In this document: one piece after another, positions 24,974 through 33,448 of the stretch | Layout of the letters: the number at the start of each line of letters is the position of its first letter | Numbering within the stretch: the stretch's first letter is position 1 | Assembly (NCBI GenBank): GCA_947497065.1 | Contig: CANMEQ010000007.1 | Span: 62,001 to 126,000, forward strand | Length of the DNA: 64,000 nt | Origin: an uncultured Paracoccaceae bacterium | Lineage (GTDB): Bacteria > Pseudomonadota > Alphaproteobacteria > Rhodobacterales > Rhodobacteraceae | Direction: 5' to 3' | The notes under the pieces: generated by a model | The model's input: the letters and a program-made list of their open reading frames with translations, nothing else | Told to the model about the DNA's origin: nothing | Database searches by the model: none | Program-made: the position numbers and the translations under genes

Positions 24974-25510
24974 ATGGCCTATATTTTTGGACTTTCAGGA
25001 TCGCTGCGGGCGGAGTCAACCAACACAAAGTTGCTGCGCGCGGCGGCAAAAGAATACGGCGGCGCGTTTGTTGAAGGGTCGGCGCGCGTGCCGCTTTATG
25101 ACGGTGATTTAGAAGCCTCTGAAGGGGTGCCTGAGGCGGTGAAAATGTTGGCGGAACAGATCGCAGGGGCGGAGGCGATTTTAATTTCAACGCCCGAGTA
25201 TAACAAAGGCATTTCCGGTGTTTTGAAGAACGCATTGGATTGGGTGAGCCGCTCGGAAGGCACGCCGTGGGCGGACAAGCCGGTGGCGATCATGTCGGCC
25301 ACCGCGGGGCGCGCGGGGGGCGAGCGCGCGCAGTTTGATTTGCGCTTGTGCATGATGCCGTTTCGAACGCGGCTTATTCAGGGCCCAGAGGTTTTGCTGG
25401 CCAATTCGAGCGAGCAGTTTGCCGAGGACGGCACCCTGTTGGGCGAGCGGAGTCAGAAAAGCCTGAGCGGTTTGATCGCGGCGCTGAAGGCGGAGGTTGC
25501 GCGGGGGTAA
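24974..25510 (+). CDS. NADPH-dependent FMN reductase
   Basis: A 178-residue flavodoxin-like reductase. FGLSGSLRAESTNTKLLRAA at residues 5-24 is the FMN phosphate-binding loop, and STPEYNKGISGVLKNALDWVSR near 76-97 is the second flavin motif. Such enzymes reduce FMN, quinones or chromate. A GGAG site precedes the ATG. It is divergent from the TPP enzyme with under 100 bases between starts, so the two may share a control region. Confidence 0.9.
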   Translation: MAYIFGLSGSLRAESTNTKLLRAAAKEYGGAFVEGSARVPLYDGDLEASEGVPEAVKMLAEQIAGAEAILISTPEYNKGISGVLKNALDWVSRSEGTPWADKPVAIMSATAGRAGGERAQFDLRLCMMPFRTRLIQGPEVLLANSSEQFAEDGTLLGERSQKSLSGLIAALKAEVARG

Positions 25511-25547
25511 GCTTGCGATTTGGTCTGCAATTGGTCAGCATTGGCCC

Positions 25548-26336
25548 ATGCAGACCGAAAGTGAACAGCGAACCCACGACATTATAGACCCTGCCCGCGC
25601 GCGTGCGTTGCAGGCGACGTTGGGGTTAGAGATGACGGCGGATGTGGGCACGCCCCTGCCGCCGTTTTTCCATCACATCTATTTTTGGGCCCCGCAGCCG
25701 CCGCAGAATTTGGGGCGCGATGGGCATCCGGCGGTGGGTGGATTTATGCCCGATATGGGGTTGCCGCGCCGCATGTGGGCCTCGGGACGCCTGGTGTTTC
25801 ACGCGCCGATGTTGGCGGGTGTGAAGGCCGAGCGGGTGTCGATGATTGAAGGCGTGACGCGCAAGGACGGGCGATCTGGGCCGTTGGCGTTTGTGCGCAT
25901 TCGGCATGATATCAGGCAACGCAGTGCTGTGGTTCTGAGCGAGTGGCAGGATGTGGTTTACCGCCAAGATGGGGGCGAGGTGCCGGAGCGCCCCATGGCA
26001 CCGCAGGGGGCCACCCATGAGGAGGCGGTCGCGTTTGAGAGCACCACATTGTTTCGGTATTCCGCGCTGACGTTCAATGGGCACCGCATTCATTATGACG
26101 AGACCTATGCGAAAGAGGTTGAGGGTTATGATGGGTTGGTCGTGCACGGACCATTGTTGGCGCAGCATCTGATGTTGATGGGGGCGCGTATGTTGGGGCG
26201 ACCGCTGCGCGAGGTGAATTACCGCGCGACAGCGCCGTTGAGTGCGCCTGAGACGGCGACGCTGTGCTGGGCGGAGGGCCAAGCCTGGGTGCGTGGGCCG
26301 CAGGGCGAGCAATGTATGATCGCGCAAATGCGGTAG
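25548..26336 (+). CDS. Acyl-CoA dehydratase-like protein (FAS1-like dehydratase / mesaconyl-C4-CoA hydratase type)
   Basis: A 262-residue double hot-dog protein. The C-terminal half contains HYDETYAKEVEGYDGLVVHGP, a MaoC/HTD2-type hydratase motif with likely catalytic Asp and His. The N-terminal half (PPFFHHIYFWAPQPPQNLGRDGHP) resembles the FAS1-like dehydratase domain of mesaconyl-C4-CoA hydratases. The start at 25548 was chosen over longer frames, though its ribosome site is weak. It could act in the ethylmalonyl-CoA/3-hydroxypropionate or a degradative pathway. The substrate is inferred only at class level. Confidence 0.8.
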   Translation: MQTESEQRTHDIIDPARARALQATLGLEMTADVGTPLPPFFHHIYFWAPQPPQNLGRDGHPAVGGFMPDMGLPRRMWASGRLVFHAPMLAGVKAERVSMIEGVTRKDGRSGPLAFVRIRHDIRQRSAVVLSEWQDVVYRQDGGEVPERPMAPQGATHEEAVAFESTTLFRYSALTFNGHRIHYDETYAKEVEGYDGLVVHGPLLAQHLMLMGARMLGRPLREVNYRATAPLSAPETATLCWAEGQAWVRGPQGEQCMIAQMR

Positions 26337-26345
26337 CCGTTGGCT

Positions 26346-27374
26346 TTACAGGCTGGCGGCGGGCGCGAAATCTGGCGGGAGGGTGTTTTCACCGGTGAGC
26401 ACCAAATGGCTGAGTTTCTCGGCCACCAGCGGGGCCATTCCAAAGCCGATTTTAAACCCGCCATTGGCGATGAAGTGACCTTTGATGAAGGGGTGAGCGC
26501 CGACCATTGGTGCGCGGGTGCGGGCGCGAGGCCGGACGCCTGCCCAACGTCTGATTTCGAGGGCATCGGTCAACACCGGCACTGCGGCACGGGCGCGGTC
26601 AAGCAGGTCGTCGCACTGGGTGTCGGTGGTGGTTGGGGAGGTCCAATCGCGTTCTGTGGTGGAGCCGATGGCGGTGGTGCCGTCGGCATGAGGGATGATG
26701 TGCAGACCGTCGATAAACAGCTGCGGTTGAGTGCGGGCATCGTGGTCGAGCAGGATGGCTTGGCCTTTGATACCGGCGCCGACCAGACGACTGTGCTGCG
26801 CGGTGAGGGCCTCTAGGCCTTGGTAGCCCGTGGCCCAGATGACCTGACCTTCGTCGGGGGCGATGGTGGTGATCTCGGCCCCTTTGGCGCTGAGGGCGGC
26901 GGCGAGGGCGGCGCAGGCTTGGGCCGGGTGGATGCGGCCCGATAACGTGTCGTGGATCAGCGTGCCGGTGTCGGACGGGGGAGCGAAGCCGCTATGGGCG
27001 GGGATGAGTTCCCAGATGGCACGGCCCTGCCACAGATGCTCGGCGCCTTTGGCACGAGACAGGGCAAGGTCGCGCCCATTTTCCAGCAGCGGTTGCAAGC
27101 GACCCGTGCGGCCATAGCCCGAGGATTTTCCGCCTGCGGCCTCAACCTCGGGCCACCATGTTTCCGAAAGCAGGAGGCTTTCGAGTTGGAACGCTTTTTT
27201 CGGGTTCCATTGTTCGGGGACGTGGGGGGCAAGAGCGCCGACGATGCCGCCCGAGGCCCCGGCGCCCGGCCCATTTGGATCGACGATACGCACCGAGGCG
27301 CCGCGTTTCAGGCAGGCCCATGCGACGCTCAGGCCGAAGACCCCTGCCCCGCGCACTGTGATATCGATTGCCAT
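26346..27374 (-). CDS. FAD-dependent oxidoreductase of the MnmC C-terminal / DAO type
   Basis: A 342-residue DAO-family flavoprotein. The dinucleotide motif is VRGAGVFGLSVAWACLKRG, followed by GPGAGASGGIVGALAPHVPE, which is typical of the MnmC oxidase domain. The C-terminal GAHPFIKGHFIANGGFKIGFGMAP is also typical of the family. The divergent neighbour is mnmD, the methyltransferase half of MnmC, so this is probably the matching half that removes the carboxymethyl group from cmnm5U34 of tRNA. A glycine-oxidase-like role (ThiO) is the alternative. Confidence 0.8.
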   Translation of the reverse strand: MAIDITVRGAGVFGLSVAWACLKRGASVRIVDPNGPGAGASGGIVGALAPHVPEQWNPKKAFQLESLLLSETWWPEVEAAGGKSSGYGRTGRLQPLLENGRDLALSRAKGAEHLWQGRAIWELIPAHSGFAPPSDTGTLIHDTLSGRIHPAQACAALAAALSAKGAEITTIAPDEGQVIWATGYQGLEALTAQHSRLVGAGIKGQAILLDHDARTQPQLFIDGLHIIPHADGTTAIGSTTERDWTSPTTTDTQCDDLLDRARAAVPVLTDALEIRRWAGVRPRARTRAPMVGAHPFIKGHFIANGGFKIGFGMAPLVAEKLSHLVLTGENTLPPDFAPAASL

Positions 27375-27423
27375 TGTCTGCGCCTGCTTTCATTGTTCGC
27401 ACAAACACATAGGACGGAACGAC

Positions 27424-28089
27424 ATGACAGACCAGCGGGCAGAATTAGAGTGGCGCGACAGCGGTGTGCCCGTGTCGTTGCGGTTTGATGATCCGTACTA
27501 TTCGTTGGACAACGGTGTGGCCGAGACGCGGCATGTATTTTTGGCGGGCAATGGGTTGCCTGAACGGTTTACCGATGGGTTTCATGTGGCCGAGTTAGGG
27601 TTTGGCACGGGGTTGAATTTCCTCGTGACGTTGGCGGCGTGGCGCGCGGCCGGTGTGGCGGGGCGTTTGCGGTTTACCAGCTTTGAGGCGTTCCCCTTAC
27701 CGATGGTGGATTTGATGAAAGCGGTGCGTGCGTTTGACGGGTTGCCGATTGACGTTTTCCAAGAACAGGACGGGCATTTGGCGCCTGTGATCATCGGGGA
27801 TGATTTTGAATTGCGGATCGTTGAAGGCGATGCGCGGCAGATGTTGCCCGACTGGGAGGGGGCTGCGGATGCGTGGTATTTGGATGGATTTTCGCCGGCC
27901 AAGAACCCTGAACTGTGGGAAGCGAGCTTGATGGCGGCGGTGGGCGCGCATACCGCGCCGGGTGGAACCTGCGCCACATATACAGCCGCCGGATTTGTGC
28001 GGCGCGGTTTGCAGGACGCGGGATTTGAGATTGAGCGCACCCCGGGATACGGGCGCAAGCGGCATATGACACGCGGGGTTTTGGTGTGA
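27424..28089 (+). CDS. mnmD: tRNA 5-methylaminomethyl-2-thiouridine methyltransferase MnmD
   Basis: A 221-residue SAM-dependent methyltransferase of the DUF752/MnmD family. VAELGFGTGLNFLVTLAAWR is the SAM-binding motif, and WYLDGFSPAKNPELWEASL is the diagnostic motif of the MnmC N-terminal domain. The start ATG at 27424 gives LEWRDSGVPVSLRFDDPYYS, the conserved beginning. It makes mnm5U34 from nm5U34 in tRNA. It is divergent from the FAD oxidoreductase with 49 bases between starts, and its stop overlaps the next gene (GTGA). Confidence 0.93.
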   Translation: MTDQRAELEWRDSGVPVSLRFDDPYYSLDNGVAETRHVFLAGNGLPERFTDGFHVAELGFGTGLNFLVTLAAWRAAGVAGRLRFTSFEAFPLPMVDLMKAVRAFDGLPIDVFQEQDGHLAPVIIGDDFELRIVEGDARQMLPDWEGAADAWYLDGFSPAKNPELWEASLMAAVGAHTAPGGTCATYTAAGFVRRGLQDAGFEIERTPGYGRKRHMTRGVLV

Positions 28090-28946
28090 ACAATCCAAAA
28101 CTCGGGATCATGTTGATGATTTCCGCGACCTTCGTGTTTGCGGTGCAAGACGGGATCAGCCGGTATTTGGCGGCCGATTACAGCGTGTTTATGATCGTGA
28201 CGATCCGCTACTGGTTTTTTGCGGCGTTTGTGATGGCGGTGGCAAAGCGGCAGGTTGGATCGATCCGCAAGGCAGCTGCGACGAAACAGCCGGTTTTGCA
28301 GGCCTTTCGCGGGGCCTTGTTGGTCACCGAGATTTGCGTGCTGGTTGCGGCGTTTGTGCATTTGGGGTTGGTGGAATCCCATGCGATTTTTGCTTGTTAT
28401 CCGTTGTTGATCGCGGCGCTGTCTGGCCCTGTTTTGGGGGAGACTGTCGGGTGGCGACGCTGGGCTGCGATTGGTGTGGGGTTCATCGGGGTGCTGATTA
28501 TTTTGCAGCCCGGATTTCGGGTGTTCAGCCCGTGGGCGTTTGTCGCGCTTTTATCGGCGTTCATGTTTGCGCTTTATGGTTTGCTGACCCGTTATGTGGC
28601 CCGCCAAGACACGGCTGCGACGTCGTTTTTCTGGACGGGCACGGTGGGTGCGATTGTTGTGACACCGCTTGGGCTTTGGCATTGGGAGCCGATGATCGGG
28701 ACGGATTGGTATTGGATGGGCGCGCTGTGTGTGACGGGCGCGTTGGGGCATTGGTTGTTGATCAAAACCTATGAGGTGGCCGAGGCCAGTGTGGTGCAAC
28801 CGTTTGCCTATTTGCAACTGGTGTTTGCCAGCACGATCGGGCTGTTGGTGTTCCGCGAAACCTTAGCGTTGAATGTGGTTTTGGGGGGCGCGCTGGTGGT
28901 GGCGGCTGGGCTGTTTACCTTGTGGCGGGCCCGCAAGGCAGGGTGA
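28086..28946 (+). CDS. EamA family (DMT) transporter
   Basis: A 286-residue protein with about ten membrane helices in two EamA repeats. It starts with GTG inside a four-base overlap with mnmD. AFRGALLVTEICVLVAAFVHLGLVES and the C-terminal PFAYLQLVFASTIGLLVFRET are typical for drug/metabolite transporters. The direction and substrate are unknown. It is convergent with the lytic transglycosylase gene. Confidence 0.88.
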   Translation: MNNPKLGIMLMISATFVFAVQDGISRYLAADYSVFMIVTIRYWFFAAFVMAVAKRQVGSIRKAAATKQPVLQAFRGALLVTEICVLVAAFVHLGLVESHAIFACYPLLIAALSGPVLGETVGWRRWAAIGVGFIGVLIILQPGFRVFSPWAFVALLSAFMFALYGLLTRYVARQDTAATSFFWTGTVGAIVVTPLGLWHWEPMIGTDWYWMGALCVTGALGHWLLIKTYEVAEASVVQPFAYLQLVFASTIGLLVFRETLALNVVLGGALVVAAGLFTLWRARKAG

Positions 28947-28947
28947 G

Positions 28948-31086
28948 TTATTCGCCCGCGCGCGCCACGGGACGCACCGGTTGAGGGGCTGCCGGCGCGA
29001 CCGGAGCCAGTTCGCCTGCGCGACGGACCGGTGGCCTGATTTGACCAGCGTTTGGCTCAGTGTTTAGCTCGGGGGCTGGTTCAGGGAACGGGGCCGCAAT
29101 GGGGCGGGCCACGGGGCGGATGAGCGGGGCTTGGCCCACCAAGATATCGGTGAATTCAACGGGGCCGATTTGGCCTGTGAGACGGGCGCGGTAAACGGGG
29201 ATGCCTTCGGTGACGCGCATGACATAGTTGCGGGTTTCGCGGAACGGGATGTGTTCGATCCAGTCGATGATATCCACGGGATCAGGGTTTGTGAAATCGC
29301 GACGCGGGTCGCCACGTTCGTCCATCCATTGTTTGGGGCGGCTTGGACCAGCGTTGTAACCTGCGGCAATCATCACGGGGCTGTCACCGAATTCGCGGGT
29401 GAGGAAGGCCAGATATTCGGAGCCGAGGGCTGCGTTATATTCCCAATCCGAGGTGAGGCGGCCACGGCTGTAGGGCAGATCGATCCAGCCTGCGACCTCT
29501 TGCGCGGTGGCGGGCATGAGTTGCATCAGGCCCAGCGCGCCGACTGAGCTGCCTGCATCGGTGCGGAATTCTGATTCTTGACGGGCGATGGCGAGAGCCA
29601 GAGCCGGTTCGACCGGAAGATCGAGATTGGCCATGGGGTGGATCGGGAAATAGACATCGTGGACCAGCACACCATTCTGGACGGCGGATTTGGCGGCGAG
29701 GACGGTGTAGAACGGCTCGTCCAGATCCATGAGCATTTGGCCCAGTTGCCCGATCTGTTGGCGCGACATTCGGGTGGCGGCATCGCGAATGAAGAGAACC
29801 GCAGCGCCACGTTGGCCTGCGTCGAGTAAAGCAATGCCCGCTTTGACCAGATCGTTTTCCAAGATTGCACTGCTGCGCCAGTCGCCAAAGGTTTCCCCGC
29901 CTGCGATATCGGGATCGAGGGTCAGGCCGAGGTGTTCGGCAGACAGCAGGCCGTAAAAGGACGTTTGGTGTTCGGCGCCCGATTGAAAGGCTGCGATTGC
30001 GGCTTCGGCGTTGCCGAGTTTTTCGTGCGTGCGGCCGATCCAGAAGCCTGCGCGCCCTTTTGAGATGGGCGAGGAGACAGCGGCGTCGAAGTTTTCAAAA
30101 TGTTGGAGGGCGCGGGGGTAGTCGCCCAGATAGGTGAGCGCGAGGTAACCTGCGAGCCATTCAAGATCGGCGTAGTTGCTTTCATCGGAGGCGATGAAGT
30201 GATCGGCGGCCAGCGCATAGGCACGGTCGATATTGCCTTCGCGCATCTGCCATCGCGCGAGGATGCGCCGCCAAGAGCCCCAGCGCCACGGCACGCCCAG
30301 CGCATCGGCGCTGGTGGAGGTGGCCAGCAGGAGTTCTGACGCATCTGTCCAATCGCCGTTATCGGCGAGCCAGTTGAAGCGGTCGTAGGTGAGGCCCGCG
30401 TCTGCGCGCAGGCGGTCGGGGACAAGCGCGAGGCGGTCGGAGATGTTGCCGGTGCGGGAAATATACGCGGTGCGCGCCCGCACAAGGGCCTGTTCGCCTT
30501 CTTCCAGCAGCGGCAGGACATTGGCCGCATCGCTGGTGCGCCAGCGCCACAGCAACATATCCGCACGGGTGGTGTGGTGCGGCGCGATGAGATCTGGGTA
30601 GGCGTTGAGGATGGCTTGGTGGCCCGATGTGGTGAGGGCGGAGGTTGTCCAGATGTCGAGGACGATCGCCTCAGCGTCAGCGGTGCGGCCTGCGCGGTTG
30701 AGGGCTCGGGCGAGGGCCACGGTGCCTTCGCCGGTTTCAGGGCGCTTGCCGTCGAGCAGGGCGAGGACATCCGCATCGGGCGTGTCTTCATCGATGGCGC
30801 GTTCGGCGGTGGCCTGAAGCCGGGCCAGCGTGGGCCAATCGGGGTGGGATTTGATGAACGCGGCGATTTCGGCAAAGTCGCCTTCACCGCTGCGGTACTG
30901 CAGCCAACGGGCTGCGTCTGCGATAGCGGGATCGAGCTGCGCGTTCAGCGCGTTGATCAAGGGCGCGTCCCCGTCTTCATAGGCGGCGATGAGATCGGGG
31001 AGGCCTGCACCAACGGGCACGTCTTGCGCGGTGGCTGGGCCTGTGAGGGTCCATGCGACAAGCAGGGCGGCGAGCGTTGGCTTCAT
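28948..31086 (-). CDS. Soluble lytic murein transglycosylase (Slt70-like)
   Basis: A 712-residue periplasmic protein with a signal peptide ending in GPATAQD (about residue 21). A long alpha-superhelical region with tetratricopeptide-like repeats covers roughly residues 30-470. The C-terminal SLT domain carries LALAIARQESEFRTDAGSSV (catalytic Glu) and GLMQLMPATAQEVAGW. The tail is Pro/Ala-rich. It cleaves glycan strands during wall turnover. An AAAGGACAG ribosome site precedes the ATG. Confidence 0.93.
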   Translation of the reverse strand: MKPTLAALLVAWTLTGPATAQDVPVGAGLPDLIAAYEDGDAPLINALNAQLDPAIADAARWLQYRSGEGDFAEIAAFIKSHPDWPTLARLQATAERAIDEDTPDADVLALLDGKRPETGEGTVALARALNRAGRTADAEAIVLDIWTTSALTTSGHQAILNAYPDLIAPHHTTRADMLLWRWRTSDAANVLPLLEEGEQALVRARTAYISRTGNISDRLALVPDRLRADAGLTYDRFNWLADNGDWTDASELLLATSTSADALGVPWRWGSWRRILARWQMREGNIDRAYALAADHFIASDESNYADLEWLAGYLALTYLGDYPRALQHFENFDAAVSSPISKGRAGFWIGRTHEKLGNAEAAIAAFQSGAEHQTSFYGLLSAEHLGLTLDPDIAGGETFGDWRSSAILENDLVKAGIALLDAGQRGAAVLFIRDAATRMSRQQIGQLGQMLMDLDEPFYTVLAAKSAVQNGVLVHDVYFPIHPMANLDLPVEPALALAIARQESEFRTDAGSSVGALGLMQLMPATAQEVAGWIDLPYSRGRLTSDWEYNAALGSEYLAFLTREFGDSPVMIAAGYNAGPSRPKQWMDERGDPRRDFTNPDPVDIIDWIEHIPFRETRNYVMRVTEGIPVYRARLTGQIGPVEFTDILVGQAPLIRPVARPIAAPFPEPAPELNTEPNAGQIRPPVRRAGELAPVAPAAPQPVRPVARAGE

Positions 31087-31247
31087 TCAAACTGTCCTTT
31101 TCGGGCCTAAACGTAGGTCTGATCTGTCACATAGGTAGGGTTTCGCGCGTTGCACGCAACTCACAAACTTGGCAAAGGCGGAAAACCCCACTAAGGGACG
31201 GGTATTGATATCGGGCGATTTTGCCCCTCAACGAAAGGATGCGTATC

Positions 31248-32120
31248 ATGCTTAAAGGGTCTCTCCCTGCTTTGGTCACGCCGTTTAAAAACGGCCAGCT
31301 GGATCTCGATACGCTCAAGAAATTGGTTGAGTGGCATATCGAGCAAGGGTCCAACGGATTGGTGCCTGTGGGCACGACGGGTGAAAGCCCCACGTTGACC
31401 CATGAAGAGCACGATTTGGTGGTGGAAACAGTGGTGCAGGCGGCAGCCGGGCGTATTCCTGTTGTGGCGGGTGCCGGGTCAAACAACACGGCGGAAACCG
31501 TGCGTTTGGTGAAGGCGGCGAAGGCTGCGGGTGCGGATGCTGCGCTGGTGGTGACGCCCTATTACAACAAGCCGACCCAGCGCGGTTTGATTGCGCATTT
31601 CACTGCGGCGGCGGACTGCGGATTGCCGATTGTGATTTACAACATTCCAGGTCGTTCGGTCGTCGATATGACGCCTGAGACGATGGGCGTTTTGGCCAAG
31701 CACGAGAATATCGTGGCCGTAAAGGATGCGACGGGTGATTTGGCGCGGGTGCCGAACCAGCGGATCACTTGTGGTGCGGATTTCATTCAACTGTCTGGTG
31801 AAGATGCCACGGCCATCGGGTTTAACGCCCAAGGCGGGACGGGCTGTATTTCGGTGACGGCAAATGTGGCCCCTGCCCTGTGTGCGCAAATGCAGGCCGC
31901 AACGTTGAGCGGTGATTATGATGCCGCATTGGCGTTGAACGATCGGTTGATGCCGCTGCACAAGGCGATCTTCACAGAGCCCGGTTTGGTGGGTGCGAAA
32001 TACGGCATGTCTTTGCTGGGTTTGTGCGAAGACGATGTGCGGTCGCCCCTGACAGGTTTGGAAGACAGCACAAAGCAATTGATGCGGGATGCCATGGTGC
32101 ACGCGGGATTGCTGAACTGA
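31248..32120 (+). CDS. dapA: 4-hydroxy-tetrahydrodipicolinate synthase DapA
   Basis: A 290-residue TIM-barrel lyase that condenses pyruvate with aspartate semialdehyde in lysine and diaminopimelate synthesis. [33 protein letters not shown] (catalytic Tyr), and [10 protein letters not shown] (Schiff-base Lys) are all present. The start at 31248 after GAAAGGA gives the usual [13 protein letters not shown]. It is followed by a strong terminator, so it is monocistronic. Confidence 0.97.
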   Translation: MLKGSLPALVTPFKNGQLDLDTLKKLVEWHIEQGSNGLVPVGTTGESPTLTHEEHDLVVETVVQAAAGRIPVVAGAGSNNTAETVRLVKAAKAAGADAALVVTPYYNKPTQRGLIAHFTAAADCGLPIVIYNIPGRSVVDMTPETMGVLAKHENIVAVKDATGDLARVPNQRITCGADFIQLSGEDATAIGFNAQGGTGCISVTANVAPALCAQMQAATLSGDYDAALALNDRLMPLHKAIFTEPGLVGAKYGMSLLGLCEDDVRSPLTGLEDSTKQLMRDAMVHAGLLN

Positions 32121-32144
32121 TTTAGCGGTAGAGCTATGTAGAAT

Positions 32145-32179
32145 GGGCGGCCCCGAAAGGGAGCCGCCCGTTTTCGTTT
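32145..32179 (+). terminator. Intrinsic terminator of dapA
   Basis: GGGCGGC (32145-32151) pairs with GCCGCCC (32163-32169). Inner CCC/GGG pairs lie around a GAAA loop with one bulged A. A T-rich tail (GTTTTCGTTT) follows. Confidence 0.85.
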
Positions 32180-33380
32180 AGGGCGTGTTTGTGCGGGCCT
32201 CGAACCGGATGTTCAGGCGCCAGAGGCCCCATGCGATAGGGATCGCGGCCAAGCCACCCAACACGTAGGCGGCTGGTTCGTCGTACATGCTTTCGAACAC
32301 TTGGGTGTAGGCGTGGATGGCGCCGAATGTCATGGCGGCGTTGAAGATGCCGCGGCGGTTGGTGTGGCTGGCCCAGACGGCGGCGATGATCAGGCCGATG
32401 GCCCAGACGACCGTGAACACATGTTTCGAGATGATGATCGCGGTGGCATCGAAGGCGGTGCGGGCTGTTTGATAGTCTTCGTAGTTGCCGTCAAAACGCC
32501 AGCTGGATCGGCCTGGACCCCACAGGGTGAGGCCGATGGTATCGCCAAACAGGCTGCCGACGAGGAAGCACAGGTTGGCGGTGATGAAGGCCATGATGCC
32601 GAACATATGGGTGTGATGGCGCAGACGGTCTGACAGGACGGACGCGAGGGCGATGCACACCGCCATTGCCGCGCCCATTTGCAGGATAGAGAGGGTCGGT
32701 TCGGGGCTGTAGAAGGCATACATGGCGGACCAGTAGAAGGTGCCCGTCTCGAGCATTTGTGCGAAGGGCACGATGGCGAGCGCTGTGATGAGGCGCACGT
32801 TGATGAGCATGCCTAAGCCGATCATCAATAAGGTGACATAGCCGTGGATCAGGGGAACGATGAGGCCCGAGAGTTCGACCTCGAGCCCCCAGATGAGCAG
32901 GCCGCCCAAATGGAGAAATGCGGCAAGCAGGGTGAGGCTGCCGGTGAGGAAACGGGTTTGGGGGGCGCTGCGCAGGTACAAGAGGACAGTGGCGACCAGT
33001 GCGATGCCGCCGAGGCAGATGAGGGCTATGCCGCCGGCGCGTTCGCCCAGTTTATCGACGAGATCGAACATGCCACCAAAGGTGAGCATGCCTGCCCCGA
33101 TCAGGGCCGCCGCATTGCCGAACATGCTGTAGAGCGCATCGGTTTTGAGCAACACGAAGGCGCCTGCCGCGAGGAAGAGCGCCCCGACGATTGCGACGGC
33201 CATTGCATTGGCCAGCCAGAAAACGAACCCGATGGCGGCGGCCATGATGCCGAGACATAAGACTGCATTGATCACCAGTGACACCATCACCTGACGCGAG
33301 CGGCGGGCAATGATGGCGCCTTGATCTGCGGTGAGAATGCCTTCGGCGATGAGGGCTTCGGTTTGGACGACGTGGGGCAT
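32178..33380 (-). CDS. Polytopic membrane protein of unknown function (DUF2157-like)
   Basis: A 400-residue protein with about eleven hydrophobic helices. The short cytoplasmic N-terminus (ALIAEGILTADQGAIIARRS) resembles the beginning of DUF2157 membrane proteins. The rest has no motif I can assign. A GGAG site lies seven bases before the ATG. Two GAAC-N3-GTTC palindromes occupy the short gap upstream, so it may be under specific control. Confidence 0.7.
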   Translation of the reverse strand: MPHVVQTEALIAEGILTADQGAIIARRSRQVMVSLVINAVLCLGIMAAAIGFVFWLANAMAVAIVGALFLAAGAFVLLKTDALYSMFGNAAALIGAGMLTFGGMFDLVDKLGERAGGIALICLGGIALVATVLLYLRSAPQTRFLTGSLTLLAAFLHLGGLLIWGLEVELSGLIVPLIHGYVTLLMIGLGMLINVRLITALAIVPFAQMLETGTFYWSAMYAFYSPEPTLSILQMGAAMAVCIALASVLSDRLRHHTHMFGIMAFITANLCFLVGSLFGDTIGLTLWGPGRSSWRFDGNYEDYQTARTAFDATAIIISKHVFTVVWAIGLIIAAVWASHTNRRGIFNAAMTFGAIHAYTQVFESMYDEPAAYVLGGLAAIPIAWGLWRLNIRFEARTNTP

Positions 33381-33404
33381 TGGTTCGCTCCGATAGGGAT
33401 GTTT

Positions 33405-33448
33405 GAACGGTGTTCGGAGTTTTATTACTCAATTGTGAACATTGTTCA
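33405..33448. promoter_or_regulatory. Two GAAC-N3-GTTC palindromes
   Basis: GAAC-GGT-GTTC at 33405-33415 and TGAACA-T-TGTTCA at 33436-33448 (core 33437-33447) are centred 32 bases apart, about three helical turns. They lie upstream of the membrane-protein gene. The second touches the stop codon of the glycosylase gene. The spacing does not fit the alphaproteobacterial LexA box (GTTC-N7-GTTC). Confidence 0.4.

Noticed and set aside
33405-33448. SOS/LexA box near the DNA glycosylase gene
   Set aside because: The alphaproteobacterial box is a direct repeat GTTC-N7-GTTC. The sequence has inverted GAAC-N3-GTTC instead.
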